Positions 26,901 to 36,684 of a DNA stretch of 64,000 nt are shown here, one piece after another. The notes beneath the pieces are model-generated. The model searched no databases. It had not been told where the DNA came from and saw only the letters and a list, made by a program, of their open reading frames with translations. The stretch spans positions 36,113,275 to 36,177,274 of the forward strand of contig OZ020308.1 in the NCBI GenBank assembly GCA_963971305.1. Reading direction: 5' to 3'. Each line of letters opens with the position of its first letter. Position 1 is the first letter of the stretch. The stretch comes from Arcuatula senhousia (taxonomy: Eukaryota > Mollusca > Bivalvia > Mytilida > Mytilidae). A program made the translations under genes and the position numbers.

Positions 26901-28495
26901 AACAAAAATGTTTTTCTTAACATGCCAAATTTCAAATTTAAGATGCATTTATTACAGAATGTCTTTTTCGAACATCTTGCAAGTTTTTTTTTTTATTTTT
27001 ATCAGTTTATAATTTTGGCACCTTAATGGTCTGGTAAAACGGACTCTGATTCTTTGAATCTTGAAACAAAATAGTTAATTTTCCAGGACATATTGACAAT
27101 ATATTTATGCAATTTTTAATCATTTTCTTACATCTCACTAAATAATTACCAAAAGACCACAATGGAAGAGGGAGGTTTGGCGCGCCTTGAAACCGGGTTT
27201 AACCCACCATTTCTTTTGAAATACCGGTACCTGTACCAAGTCAGGACCATTGCGGTCTTCAATTTTTCCGGTATGTTTTCCTTGTTTTGTCTAGTCTTAT
27301 GGACATTTGAGATTGATTCTTCAAGTTCGGTAATTTTGTTATTACCTTTATTGACCTCTGTCATGTCTGTTTTCAGGAATTTGTGAAATATTTTGTGACA
27401 TATTAAGAAAGGATTGTATTTACGCCACACGACTACCTCTGCAGGATATATCAAAAACTGTTAAAAATAAAGAGTTTTTACAGTCTGTTTTGAAGAACTG
27501 TTACACTGCCAAACCCATATTTGACCAACATCATATCAGGTAAATTATTGTGTATATCTGTACATGTGTGAGGGTGTCGCAGACCTTTTGGTATTAAAGC
27601 GGTATTCCTTGCTTTTTAAAGGGTATTCGGTACGTCAAGGTGTGGTACGCAATACGCGATGTTCCGAATTTTTAGGCTTTTGGTACGCGTACGCCGTGAT
27701 CTTTAGAGTTCTTTTTAACGGTATTCTGTCCTTTTTAAAACGGTATTCGGTATTCCAGGGGCGGGGGCTGTGACACCTCCATGTGTACATGTATACACTA
27801 AACATAGTTTTAGGTGAAAAAAAATCGTGTAAAATGCACCGTTATCAAGCTTTATTTTACTACTTTCACAATATCTACAAAATAATGAGATTGGAATAAG
27901 TGTGAACGACACAGCTCACATAACAAGCAGAAATTTAGAAAAAAACAAAATATGCAAAACCGCGAACAGCATTCAATGAAGCCAGTAGGCGCTGCTCGTC
28001 GTTCTGCAATCGGCCCATGGTCTAAATAAAATGCATATACATGTATGTAATTCAAATCAAGTCATCCAGTTTGAACTGTAAAATACCCTTTAATCAATAT
28101 GATGATTTTTAATTTTTAGCCTTTTGTACATAAATGAAAACGCATTTATTAGACTTTTTATATACATGTCAAGGAATTGATTGCTTTTAAGGTATACAGA
28201 CAATTTTGTCGGATTAGACTTTGACGGAACATCTTTCAAACCCATTCTGGATAAACTGTCAGACGTTTTGAAAACCAATCACCATGATTACACTTCCTGT
28301 GAATACATGGTGCATCCTGGGTACAGAACAGGGCAAGATGGCGGATGTGGGTGCGGACCAGACGACTATTCACAGTCAATAAACAGAGAAAATGAAATGG
28401 ATTTTCTTTGTGATAAAAAATGGACAGACATGTTAAAAAATTGTGATGTTAGATTGACTGATTTTAGAACTGTGTTTTCTGTGCCAAATATATGA
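11986..28495 (+). CDS. YDJC: Carbohydrate deacetylase, YdjC/ChbG family (five exons, 288 aa)
   Basis: Predicted metal-dependent deacetylase of acetylated sugars (bacterial ChbG deacetylates chito-oligosaccharides). The coding exons are 11986-12154, 21635-21765, 26218-26317, 27377-27539 and 28192-28495 (TGA). All junctions are GT/AG and phase-consistent. Landmarks are the N-terminal strand and acidic pair INGDDFGY (Asp9, Asp10), TGLHLNLSEG (His59), DGHQHVHLLPG (His126, His128, His130), YATRLP, and MVHPGY (His229) near the C-terminus. These include the expected Asp and His metal and catalytic positions. The length is somewhat shorter than human YDJC (about 323 aa). The start is the ATG at 11986; the TTG in frame just before it is not a start. 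Intron 1 (9.5 kb) carries most of the mobile DNA of this region. No clear AATAAA follows the stop. Confidence 0.93.
12155..13055. other. YDJC intron 1, 5' part
   Basis: AT-rich with no exon. About 12640-12835 carries spaced TTCGCGGGAACTATA, TTCGCGG and CCCGCGAA words typical of a small palindromic repeat, but boundaries cannot be set. Confidence 0.35.
13056..13610 (-). pseudogene. Retroelement reverse-transcriptase relic (YIDD)
   Basis: Read on the minus strand, 13605 downward gives VVFRYIDDIILNTYNN, with the RT active-site motif YIDD at 13561-13572. Farther on, CSNI...GVYKPQLTRYFRASG and TQGYVAPRLSS appear, broken by stops and shifts. The second block aligns with the better-preserved fragment at 57945-58339, so the two are relics of one family. 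The copy is non-functional. Clade assignment is open; the thumb-like region recalls Penelope-type RTs. Confidence 0.7.
13611..15908. other. YDJC intron 1, middle part
   Basis: Mostly AT-rich unique sequence. About 15700-15815 is a copy of the dispersed TTCATCATCATTTCATGTTC repeat (other copies at 46235-46370 and, inverted, near 39930-40060, 51395-51480 and 52150-52260). The short open frames at 15197-15461 overlap on both strands and look non-coding. Confidence 0.35.
15909..18258. repeat. 2.35-kb near-perfect palindrome
   Basis: The left arm 15909-17077 and right arm 17101-18258 are inverted copies separated by only 23 bases (17078-17100). Read end to end, both arms carry the same head, CGTCGT/ACGACG tract, module and core units, with scattered substitutions and small length differences. 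Confidence 0.85.
15909..18570 (+). mobile_element. Helentron-like HINE, AGCTCACC family, with inverted internal segment
   Basis: The order is head (15909, TAGCTCACCTGG plus hairpin), a CGTCGT microsatellite (about 15958-16012), a 38-bp module (16038-16075), and forward core units of 158-165 bp. These are followed by a reversed stretch of units with a reversed head (17101-18258), then forward units again, and a normal tail (CCAGGTGAGC, hairpin, CTTG ending 18570, then TT). Compared with the simple copy at 19925-21420, this looks like a normal element that gained an inverted head-plus-core segment. Confidence 0.72.
18571..19721. other. YDJC intron 1, no feature seen
   Basis: AT-rich with no credible exon. 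TTTGACCTTGATTTT near 19565 is reminiscent of the core of the GTCTCGCCTGC family but is isolated. Confidence 0.35.
19722..21613. mobile_element. TIR element split by a Helentron-like insertion
   Basis: The left arm 19722-19772 contains AAGGATCAGGCA and GGGTGGCACATCGATAAT. The right arm 21551-21613 is its inverse (ATTATCGATGTGCCACCC ... TCTGCCTGATTCTTA). The complete AGCTCACC element at 19925-21420 sits between them, so it inserted into an older TIR element. The right arm ends about 20 bases before the YDJC exon 2 acceptor. Confidence 0.65.
19925..21420 (+). mobile_element. Helentron-like HINE, AGCTCACC family, reference copy
   Basis: The cleanest copy in the window. Head subterminal repeat GCTCACCTGG (19929-19938), CGTCGTCGTCGTC tract, one 38-bp module, about seven core units of 150-165 bp (CTACAGAATGAAAAC ... 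AGCTCATTTAGCTCTAC), tail subterminal repeat CCAGGTGAGC (21386-21395), terminal hairpin AGGCTCCTGGGAGCCT, and CTTG end at 21420 followed by TT. Confidence 0.78.
21840..22570. repeat. Degraded TTCGTGG/CCACGAA repeat region in YDJC intron 2
   Basis: Repeated AATTCGTGGTTTT and CCACGAAAACCAC words on both strands (21865-22010 and 22455-22550) suggest palindromic repeat debris. A GCGGATCCAAGG ... CCTGGATCTACC inverted pair flanks about 22130-22280. Confidence 0.35.
22821..23513 (+). mobile_element. Helentron-like HINE, TATACCCCCACTC family
   Basis: Head subterminal repeat TATACCCCCACTC (22823-22835) with a hairpin partner GAGAGGGGGCTATA, then a (CCGTCTGT)n tract. A 137-bp duplication of the head plus its upstream flank gives a second head at about 22960. 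Core units about 155-165 bp long carry a 38-bp module (23197-23234). Tail subterminal repeat GAGTGGGGGTATG (23474-23486). Ends CCTTG at 23513 followed by TT. Confidence 0.68.
23723..24333 (+). mobile_element. HINE, GTCTCGCCTGC family, diverged copy 2
   Basis: Head GTCTCGCCTGC at 23728-23738 and imperfect inverted tail GCAGGCGAGGC at 24302-24312. Core units of about 180 bp share GTATAATAGCTAGGCAT and CACCATGCCGTGTGACC and differ from those of the copies at 3685 and 58787, so this is a subfamily. It lies in YDJC intron 2. Confidence 0.62.
24340..25005 (+). mobile_element. 5'-truncated LINE, 3' end with C-terminal zinc-knuckle ORF
   Basis: An open frame at 24414-24812 encodes 132 residues typical of the C-terminus of a non-LTR retrotransposon reverse transcriptase: RFRISAHRLQIETGR, then a Cys/His cluster CQKC...DEIHFLCSC, and a leucine-rich tail. 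A short 3' UTR follows and ends at about 25005 in a TTTATATTTATGTTTATGTT microsatellite-like tail. The RT and endonuclease parts are absent, so it is a dead fragment in YDJC intron 2, same strand as the gene. Confidence 0.72.
25196..25440. mobile_element. MITE with about 60-bp TIRs
   Basis: The left arm 25196-25256 (TTAAACTGAGAAACGAAA..AACCAAACGA) and right arm 25381-25440 (..GTTTGGTTTC..TTTCGTTTCTCAGTTTACC) are inverted copies with limited divergence. The interior continues the AACGAAAT/ATTTCGTT theme. No coding capacity. Confidence 0.62.
25738..25850 (+). repeat. Two-copy dispersed repeat (partner at 47764-47870)
   Basis: AAAGTGCTT..., AGATTCTCCCAGT..., ACACCTTATCGCCCGACTGT-type text is shared with 47764-47870 at high identity over about 100 bp. 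It is probably a fragment of a larger element not recognised here. Confidence 0.45.
27146..27354 (+). repeat. Dispersed repeat ending just before YDJC exon 4
   Basis: It shares about 200 bp with 62354-62557 (TACCAAAAGACC, AATGGAAG, GAGGTTTGGCG, TTTCTTTTGAAATACC, TGTACCAAGTCAGGACC, TTTTGTTATTACCTTT). It stops 22 bases before the exon 4 start at 27377. A diverged copy is near 51935-52080. Confidence 0.6.
27870..28066 (+). repeat. Dispersed repeat, SINE-like, copy 2
   Basis: Starts AATAATGAGATTGGAATAAG, continues through ACACAGCTCACA and ends TCGGCCCATGGTCTAAATAA. It matches 55676-55806 in the same order. It lies in YDJC intron 4. Confidence 0.5.
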
Positions 28496-28631
28496 AACCC
28501 TAAAATTATTTAAATGGAAAAGTTGTGTAAAAATGTGTTTTAAAAACTATTTTTTTCACCTTTTCCCTGTTGAAGAATCAAACAATGTAGAAATAGATTT
28601 TAGATTTTAGATTTTTATGAATTTAAAAGTC

Positions 28632-29529
28632 TTTTTATGCCCAATCTACGAAAGTAGAGGGGCATATAGTGTTCGGGTCCTTTCGTTCTCCGTCCGTTCG
28701 TCCGTCCGTCCGTCCTAAATCCCCATATTTCCAAATTCCCACTTACTGACAAATGCCACATCAATCATATTGGTATGGTAGGTATATCACAATGCATGCT
28801 TCTGATGCTGGATGTGAACTATATTTTCCGCATGAATGACCACGCACAGAAGAATGGTTAAAGTCTATTCCCACTTACTGAAAAGTGCCACATCAACCAT
28901 ATTGGTATAGTATGTGCACCTAGTCATGCTATACACAAAGCATGCTTCGGATGCTGGCTATTACCTATATTTTCGGCCTGAATGACCACTTTTAGAAGAA
29001 TGGTTAAAATCCGTTCCTTCTTACTGACAAGTGTCACAGCAACCGCATTGGTATGGTAGGTGCACCTAGTGATGCTTAGCACAATGCATGCTTCGGATGC
29101 TGGCTATGACCTATATTGTCCGCATGTATGGTTAAAGTCCATTCCCACTGACTGACATGTGCCACATCAACTATATTGGTATGGTAGGTGCACCTAGTGA
29201 TGCTAAGCACAATGCATGCTTCGGGTGCTGGCTGTGACCTATATTGTCCGCATGAATAACCACTTATAGAAGAATGGTTAAAGTCCATTCCTTTTTACTG
29301 ACATGTGCCACATCAACTATATTGGTATGGTAGGTGATGCTAAACACAATGCATGCTTCGGATGTTGGCTGTGACCTATACTTTCTGCATGAATTACCAC
29401 TTATAGAAGAATTGTTAAAGCCATTCTTTCCGACTGACAAGTGCCTTAGCAACCATATTGATGCTTCAGTGATTGCCGAAAAAATAAATGTTGCGAGATG
29501 GGGCATTATGTCTTTTTGACATATTCTTG
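28632..29529 (+). mobile_element. Helentron-like HINE, ATGCCC family
   Basis: Head ATGCCCAATCT (28637-28647) with a hairpin partner AGAGGGGCAT, then a (CCGTCCGT)n tract. About six core units of 128-146 bp follow (GCCACATCAAC.ATATTGGTATGGTAGGTGCACC, GATGCTGGCTGTGACC). Tail AGATGGGGCAT (29496-29506) inverted to the head, and a CTTG end at 29529 followed by a T run. It begins about 140 bp after the YDJC stop. Confidence 0.68.
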
Positions 29530-30570
29530 TTTTTTTATTATTTCCATACGGGTATTTAAAGTCATTTTTATAATTGAGGTATTCTCTCTAGTCTAAGTTT
29601 AAAATAATGAATTGAATCAAATAATACGAAAATAAGGTTCTGAATGTATTTGCAAATCGTATTCTAATATTATTATGTCCTCTACAGGTGAATTGTTCTT
29701 GGCTGTTTAGATATATATACATTTTATCTTTACATTTTAAAGATACTGACCAATACCAGGGACATTAACAGACAAAGGGGAATCAATCCCCATGGGACAA
29801 TACACAAAAATAAATGACTTGTAATTTTTTGAAACAGTTTTGACAGGATTTGATGTTTTTTTTTATTTTCTACAAAACTTGTATATTGTTTACTACTTTA
29901 TTCTTGACAATTAACTGCATTTAGTGTTTTGCTTGGAAAGTTAAAATTTATTAGGTTCGAGCATACAGGGTGTATGGTTCTATGAAATGTAAATTCATTT
30001 GTACAGGGTGTTCATGGATACTTTAACAGATATGACCAGAATTTATTATTTACAAGTTTTCAATACAATTTTATCTTTTATTACCTGTATTATTTTATGT
30101 TTTATTTAGATATATTTTTAAATTTATTTACACATTTGTCTAAATGCACATGCCTTTACCTTTAGGTTAAACTGTTAGGTCAGGTGCTGCAGATTAATTT
30201 CAGGAAACAATTTATTTGTCTGGATATGCTTATTTATTGAATGTGTATAGTATTTTTTTGTTTCTAAAAAAAAAATAAATAATTTTAAGAAAATTTAATT
30301 ATTTGTATTATATAAAAGACTTTTTTTGACAAACATTCTATGTAATAATTTAAAAAAATTATAAAATGCTATGTTTTCTTACAGGATTTATTAGCTTAAA
30401 AGTAAGCAGTCAACTGCCCTCTGTTTGAATGCTAAAATTTGCCATTATTTCTAATTTTATATCTTATTTGTTATACGTGAATATAATATGTCCTCAAACA
30501 GATATTTTATATATAAGAGTTAATATGTACATGTAGATGATATAAATTATTATAGTTTGTTAGTATGGTT
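29530..30570. other. Intergenic, no feature seen
   Basis: Strongly AT-rich with no credible exon, RNA gene or bounded repeat. Confidence 0.4.
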
Positions 30571-30575
30571 GTAAT

Positions 30576-30758
30576 CATACCCGTAGAAAGGGGGGAGGGT
30601 CGAGGGGTTCGGACGAACCCCCCTTTGGACAAAATGATTTGAAAAATATAGGTAAAAATAAGCCGAAATTTAGCTAAGCATTATCAAAAAAAGGGAATAT
30701 TTTGAAAATCGAACCCCTGATCGAACCCCTCCCCTTACAAATCCTAACTACGGGTATG
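30576..30758. mobile_element. MITE with CATACCCGTAG TIR and GTAAT TSD
   Basis: CATACCCGTAG (30576-30586) is perfectly inverted at 30748-30758. GTAAT directly abuts both ends (30571-30575 and 30759-30763). A GAGGGTCGAGGGGTTCG / CGAACCCCT inner inverted pair adds stem. Total 183 bp. Confidence 0.72.
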
Positions 30759-30763
30759 GTAAT

Positions 30764-31812
30764 GATAAATTTTACATGAAATAAATTATCTAACTACAAA
30801 AATATCGAAATTAATCAAAGAGGCTAGTTTATATACATAATGCTTGTTATATGTTAAAAAGAGCCAGTGTCGACCAACATTGTTTCAAGTCTGGAATCAA
30901 AATTGCAAAGATGTGCTACCTACATGTACCATTCAATCAGAGACATACAACTTAGGCAAAAAACTATACAAAAAGCCTAACAAGAACTATGACAATCAAT
31001 CTCAAAGGGACAAAACAGTTAATTACTTTTCGGAAAATTCAATGGTCCTGACTTGGTACAGGCTTTTCAAAAGTTTGATAGACAAAGTAATACAACAGTG
31101 CAAAGTAGCTCATTTGTATATTTTAAGCATCGTAGGGCCGTTGCAATATTACCTTCCCAATTCTGTTTTTGTAACAATGGAATGCTTAACTAATGACAAA
31201 CTTTAAATACCTGGACATGTGCGACATTTATCTGAGACTTTTATTTAAAGTCACGTCATAACATAACTGCTTCCAGTCACGTTCTAGAATTGTCCAATCA
31301 TAAACTTAACTTGCTTAAAAAGTCACTACTATTGGTTGATAACGTAGTTCATCTATTAAAGGTAGCACGTGTACAATTTATTTAAATGTGTACTATTCAT
31401 TTGGATATGATTGGTTCGTAGTGAGCGACCCGGCTTATATTAAGAAGGGATTTTATAAACGACTCTATCACAGAGGGGGTAGTATTCCATATGCTGAATA
31501 GAGTGACTTTTTTCTAGCGAGTTGGTATGGTCATAATACAGAGAGCATGATCGATGGCCTGTGTTCGGAAAGTGCCACGCCGCTCCTGTTCGTAACGAAC
31601 CCTTAGTGTATCGCCATGAGTGCGTCATGTCACATAGGCTAGCTGTTCCGTCCCTATCCATCTTTGACCTTTTCAATGGCCTTCAAAATTAATTGTTGTT
31701 TTAATCCTCAGCTATTCTTATATTTTGAACCACCATTTCATGTCCATCGTCCTCTTTATCTGTATTGCCCTGACATTGTTTATATGGTGTAGCTAGGACT
31801 ATAAACGCCAGC
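30764..31812. other. Intergenic, no gene assigned
   Basis: Open frames at 30844-31206 (+) and 31440-31676 (-) lack domains. Part of 31010-31090 (GGTCCTGACTTGGTACAGGC) is the inverse of the repeat at 27146. No RNA gene was recognised. Confidence 0.35.
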
Positions 31813-31816
31813 TCAA

Positions 31817-32105
31817 AAAGGGACCGAGCATTTGATTTTTTCTTGGGGGGGGGGGGGCTATGGTGAAATTTGAAATAAAAAGGCAGGATGGCAAAAATCC
31901 AGAAATAAAAAGCCAGCACAGTGCTTTGAATTAAAAAAAGGCAGGATGGTAGTTTTGGCTGACAATTCTATAACAACTTTCAAAATAAAAAAATTGGCGC
32001 GCGCAAATTAAATAATTCAGGCTCTGCTTTTTTCCGAAAATAAAAAGACAGGACGAAGAAAATATCCATGGCCCCCCCATGAAAATCAAATGGTTGCTCT
32101 CAAAT
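31817..32105. mobile_element. MITE, CATTTGATTTT...GGGGGG family, copy 1
   Basis: The left end CATTTGATTTTTTCTT plus a G run is inverted at the right end as CCCCCCCATGAAAATCAAAT, GGTTGCTCTC. The interior has AATAAAAAGGCAGGATGG repeats. A second copy is at 36253-36543. Confidence 0.62.
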
Positions 32106-33624
32106 AAGTTCACATAATAAGCAATGAAATTTCAATAAAAATATCATACAGAGCTATGAAATCGCATCCAAAAAGCTTTCGTATGAATTAACAGAACCTG
32201 TAACTTTTTTGAAACTAATTACATAACAAAGATTAAAAAATACCATTAATTATATTTTATCAGCAATATTGTATAGTATAATCGAAGCCCCCAGTCACAT
32301 GATAAAAGGAGAGGAAACCCTAGCAAGGAAAAAGTTTAAGTAAAACATAACTGGAGGTCAAAAGAAAAGCGGCGGGCGTATTGAGCAAGTTTGTTGTTCA
32401 GACAAATCTCAACAAACGAAGTAAAATTCAGTTCAAAGGGCCACATACATGTTATTCCACCGCCGGGGGACAAAATCTCCCGGTTTTTTTTTACCCATCT
32501 CCCTTTCTCCCGCTTTTTTGTGTAATCTACCGCTTTTTCAAAACTTGAAATATTAGACATTTGTATTGTTCAGTCTTAAGACATTTCAGGTTTGTCAATT
32601 AGTCAGACATTAATTTCATTAAAATTTAAATTGACCTGATGATTGTAAAACAGTAGGGGCTAATCAGTGAAGCCAGGTATATTTGGCACACGTTAGTGCC
32701 ATCAATTAACATTTGAAATCAATTTTGAAAGAACATTGAAAATCTCCCGCTTTTATGTACAATCTTCGGCTAAAAAAATCAAAATCTCCAGTTTTGTCAT
32801 GACGTATCCGTCACTTGTCTGGGACCATGACATCTATATTTTTTTAGGATTAAAATCTCCTGGTCAGAAACAGTAGTTACGTTCCAAGTTACATTGAGCT
32901 TTGTCGAGTCGAGTCAGATGAATTGCGCGAACAGACAGACGGACAAAAACATTATGTCTCCCAAACAAATTGGGGAGGGGGGTATAATACCGTGACTATG
33001 ATGGTACTGGGCTAGTTAAACAAAAGGTAATAAAGTTTTTTTTTAAAAGGACTTAATCTTTTTTAATTAGTAACAAAGATCAAGGAATAAGATCAAAATA
33101 TATTGCAAGGATTAATAGAAAAGTTGCGAATGTTCACAGGACGGTATTTACTGAAATGACCTCATAATAAAAGAATTTAATCACTTTCTTTTGTTATGTT
33201 TGTTTTTAATTGCAAAACAGGTTAACCCTAGGAGAAGTTTGTTTTGGGTTACATTCAGAAAAGGTAGGGTTTTTTAAGTTAAAAAAGTCGAAATTTTTAT
33301 GATAAATTTTATTTTAAAGTTGTGTTACAAAAAAAGCGGATTTAGACGTTAATTTACATTTTGTAATTAATTTTATTTGAGCCGAATGGTACTGAGTAAG
33401 TTTTTATAAAAACATGTTAAAAGATGTGAGTTTTATAATTATTATTTTTTTATAAATTTGCTTTTTATGTGAACTACTAAGCGATTTGAAGTGTTAGTCC
33501 TAGTAACTCCGTAATACAAGGGCCATGGACACAAAGAGATGCGAAATTTATCATTATTTTTTTTTTATCAAAATGAAGAAAAGTCATTTTTTTCAACACA
33601 TTTGTTGTAATGGTAAGAGGAAAC
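32106..33624. other. Intergenic, minor repeat debris
   Basis: Repeated AATCTCCCG.TTTT words at about 32455-32540 and 32735-32800 suggest an old palindromic repeat. The rest is AT-rich, with no gene. Confidence 0.35.
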
Positions 33625-33725
33625 TACGGAAGCCCTGGAGGGACATTTTGAGTTAATAGTTAGGAGTTAGGAGGTAACAATTAAGAAATACTCTTAACAC
33701 AAAATGTCCCTCCAGGGCTTCCGTA
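33625..33725. mobile_element. 101-bp MITE with perfect 26-bp TIRs
   Basis: 33625-33650 (TACGGAAGCCCTGGAGGGAC...) and 33700-33725 (...GTCCCTCCAGGGCTTCCGTA) are perfect inverted repeats around a 49-bp loop containing GTTAGGAGTTAGGAGG. Perfect arms suggest a recent or conserved element. It sits 227 bp upstream of the start codon at 33952. Confidence 0.7.
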
Positions 33726-33951
33726 AGAAACCTATATTTTATACGGATAATTTCATCATTGCAGATTAAAAAACCTCAAAGTAAAGAAAATCAACTTTTC
33801 TGAGAAATGAACCAAAACCGACCCTTATCATACCTTATCCTAAAATTTCTGATTTATAATTGCACAGACATGATAGAAATGTATATTAGTTGTGAACTAA
33901 CTAAGATAAAATTAATACTTTTTAGATTTGTTTGGTTTATTTGTAGACATA

Positions 33952-35007
33952 ATGAACCTCGAAAAACAGGTAGACGGACTTTATCCTATTGGGACCGACA
34001 AAAGACGAACACTTGCAATAACAAAAGTCATGAAAGGGGCATTAAGTGTTTCCAAGAGTCGGACAGGGGAAGCTATTTATAGGAGTAATGAATTCCACAA
34101 AAAGAAACTAGAAAAGAAAGTTAAGCAGTTTAGTTCAGCGGCTAAAACGGAGATCAGCGCATATGAGTCTAAAAAGAGGAATATAAGTCAACGATTTTCT
34201 ATCATGTTTGGAAAACACAAGGCTACAAATGAAGCAATAACCGAATATGACGACATGATTTCTAAAGCTCTAAGGGAAACAGACATAAGACCGCCCACAT
34301 CAATACTAAAGCAAGCCGCCAAAAAAGACATTGAGAGTGAGACCGAAGACGAAAACGAAGACAATGAAAACGACAAGGGAATTTCGCCCCAGTCTCAAGA
34401 AAACGTGAAAAATATTCAAAATAGTTTAGAAGAAGCTCCACGCAAAAAATCTGTGTTTATTCCAACTGGTATTCTACTTCCGTTGCGATCCAAATCGTTC
34501 GGACGTTTGAAATTTCACAACGAACCAGAAGAACTAAAAGAGGAAGAGGTCGTAGAAGAGGTCAAAGAAGTATGGCCACTAGAGGATACCGAAAAATATG
34601 ATAAATTTATCAAAACTCAAAAAGATAGACATGAAGTTCTTGTAACCAGAAATATTCTTAAGAAAATAAAAACGAACATTACTGGAAAAGATATACTTCT
34701 TCGATTTCAAACGAAATCCATGTTGACAGAAGACCCCGATTTTGTTCGAAAATTAACTTCTGCTAAAACTACTCCGATGGACCTATTTTCAGAGGAAAAA
34801 CGAACACAGCAGGCTAGCAAAAATTTTAAGAAATATGTCTCGAGTCTTCCTAGCCTATTTCCCCTTAAGGGTGTGGTTTCTAATAGATGTAACCAAAGTC
34901 AAAAGTCTGCTAGAATTTTTCCAGAATTGAAACCTGGGCCACGGTCTGTTAAATCAACTGGGCGTGTGGCTCCTCTCTTTTCGCGGTCGGGAACAATGCC
35001 TTTCTGA
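33952..35007 (+). CDS. Unrecognised intronless 351-aa protein
   Basis: I do not recognise a domain. The ATG at 33952 follows a good acceptor (tttatttgtag at 33946), so this is probably the single coding exon of a gene with a 5' UTR intron; the in-frame TTG at 33928 lies in that intron. The protein is rich in Lys, Glu and Ser. It has a basic helical stretch at about 47-60 (KKKLEKKVKQF), an acidic run at 128-141, a hydrophobic island with basic flanks at 165-188 (VFIPTGILLPLRS), a second acidic segment at 192-208, and a basic C-terminal third. There is no signal peptide or membrane segment. The composition suggests an intracellular, partly disordered protein. AATAAA at 35482-35487 would give a 3' UTR of about 490 bases. 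It is convergent with the gene at 37465-39306. Confidence 0.75.
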   Translation: MNLEKQVDGLYPIGTDKRRTLAITKVMKGALSVSKSRTGEAIYRSNEFHKKKLEKKVKQFSSAAKTEISAYESKKRNISQRFSIMFGKHKATNEAITEYDDMISKALRETDIRPPTSILKQAAKKDIESETEDENEDNENDKGISPQSQENVKNIQNSLEEAPRKKSVFIPTGILLPLRSKSFGRLKFHNEPEELKEEEVVEEVKEVWPLEDTEKYDKFIKTQKDRHEVLVTRNILKKIKTNITGKDILLRFQTKSMLTEDPDFVRKLTSAKTTPMDLFSEEKRTQQASKNFKKYVSSLPSLFPLKGVVSNRCNQSQKSARIFPELKPGPRSVKSTGRVAPLFSRSGTMPF

Positions 35008-36252
35008 TTCTGGCCATTGGGAACTATTTTTCGGTGCGGAAGTCCAATCAGGATGGCAAATATTTGATCAATCAGACTGCATCTGTTAAACTCTGTGTCT
35101 TAATTTATTCGCGATTGACGTAGCAATTTAAGGCAACTCTTTTCAATCTTTAGGCACAAACGACTTGCTATAAGATGGCTTTATAGTGGCAACTTCCGAC
35201 CTTCGATTGGATGGAAATGGTCTGCCTTAAAATTCGTTGTTTCATTTTCAAACGCCCTGCCACTTTAATGAAATAATACTTTTAAGTGATCTGTTACACA
35301 GGGATATGAATTTTGATAATTTATATCATCTTTGAAGAAAATCTACCCATACTCTCTAATACTTTATAATACCCGCCCTTAAGCCTTGTCTGTTTTATGT
35401 TTTAAACTTGAGGGGGGGGGTTACCGCGGGAACCTTTTGATAGGTATTATACATGCATCCTTATTCAAATCTAGTTTTCAAAATAAATTAAAACTAACGA
35501 CAACACTACTGACATAAATGACTGAAATGCTGCATTAAGTTTTCCCTTCTTTTTTGGGATATTTCGAGAAGGGTCGTACTTTTTTCAATGTTTTTGTTTA
35601 ATATTTTTGTAGAATATAGAATAAGGTCAAGTTATTATTCTAGAACAACTATTTTTCTGGGTATAAGATTAAAAACATAAATGCATGCATCTGGAATGCC
35701 ACAGCTGTGATGCTCAAGTTCAATCACAGCCTTTGAAGCACCTACCAAAACGCTTTTCGAACGCAAATGAACTATTTAGAAACATCTTAAAGTGCAACTT
35801 AGTGCGACGACTTCGGCTTATGTTCTTCAAATGAAGTGGTTGCCTTATATAGATTTTAATTTCAAGTTAGAATTTAACGAGCCACTTCAAGCTGTCCTGA
35901 GTGCTAAAATGTCTGTTTTCATAATAATGTGATTAGTGCCAAAATTTCTAGGGGCAGGTGTAATCGATTGAAAGTTTGCAGTTTTATTGCTATAATCCTA
36001 TTATCATACCAATTTTAAATTGTATACTTGCACTTTAATTACCTTTTAAGTTTAGTTAGAGATTAAATCTACGCAATTTTAATATGCTTGATAATTAAAA
36101 AACTAGAACAGTTACATGTGTTGGTTTTGTTTTTAACCGGGTCAGTGCAAAATTTTAGGCCAATTGTTTTACATTTAACACGTTGGGGGAAAATTAGTGT
36201 TTGGTTTGAAATCGATTAGACAAAGGATTGGTATTTTTTGTTTGTTTGGTGT
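35008..36252. other. 3' flank of the 351-aa gene, no other gene
   Basis: Contains the candidate 3' UTR, a G run near 35412, and otherwise AT-rich unique sequence. Confidence 0.4.
35482..35487 (+). promoter_or_regulatory. Candidate polyadenylation signal AATAAA
   Basis: First clear AATAAA after the stop at 35007. Its use is inferred from position only. Confidence 0.4.
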
Positions 36253-36543
36253 AAAGGAAGCGACCACTTGATTTTTATGGAGGAGGTGGGGGAGGGGGTT
36301 TGGTAAAATATTAAATAAAAAGGCAAGATCATGCCACAAATCAGGAAAAAAGGCATGATGCCACATATCAGGAAACAAAGGCAAGTTGTCAAAATTAGGA
36401 AATAAGAAGGCTGGTGATTTTGGCTGAAAAATTTGTAGTAAATTGAAAGTCCATGCAGACTCCAATATTTCCGGAAATAAAAAGACAGGATGATAAAAAA
36501 TATCCATAGCCCCCCCTCTAAAAATTAAATGGTTGCTCTCTAA
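36253..36543. mobile_element. MITE, CATTTGATTTT...GGGGGG family, copy 2
   Basis: The left end ACTTGATTTTTATGGAGG and the right end CCCCCCCTCTAAAAATTAAA, TGGTTGCTCTC are inverted. The interior repeats AATAAAAAGGCAAGAT and GGAAATAAAAAGACAGGATG, as in the copy at 31817. Confidence 0.62.
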
Positions 36544-36684
36544 GAATACATTTTCCAAACTAACACATAGTAAAAGGAAGCAAAGAAACAAAGACAAAAC
36601 AATGATATTTAAATCTCAACGTTTATATAATGCAAAAGTGAAGAAAAAAAAAAGAGAAAGAAAGCATAAAAAAAAACAGTTAAG

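Noticed and set aside
29076..29506. Two minus-strand frames of 70-80 codons
   Set aside because: Reverse strand of ATGCCC-family core units.
30844..31206. 120-codon plus-strand frame
   Set aside because: Part is the inverse of the 27146-type repeat; the composition is not protein-like.
33807..34082. 91-codon frame overlapping the start of the 351-aa gene
   Set aside because: A different frame from the long CDS, with intron-like 5' half and no domain.
36175..36597. 140-codon minus-strand frame with hydrophobic repeats
   Set aside because: It covers the 36253-36543 MITE; the repeated motif comes from the AATAAAAAGGCA interior repeats.
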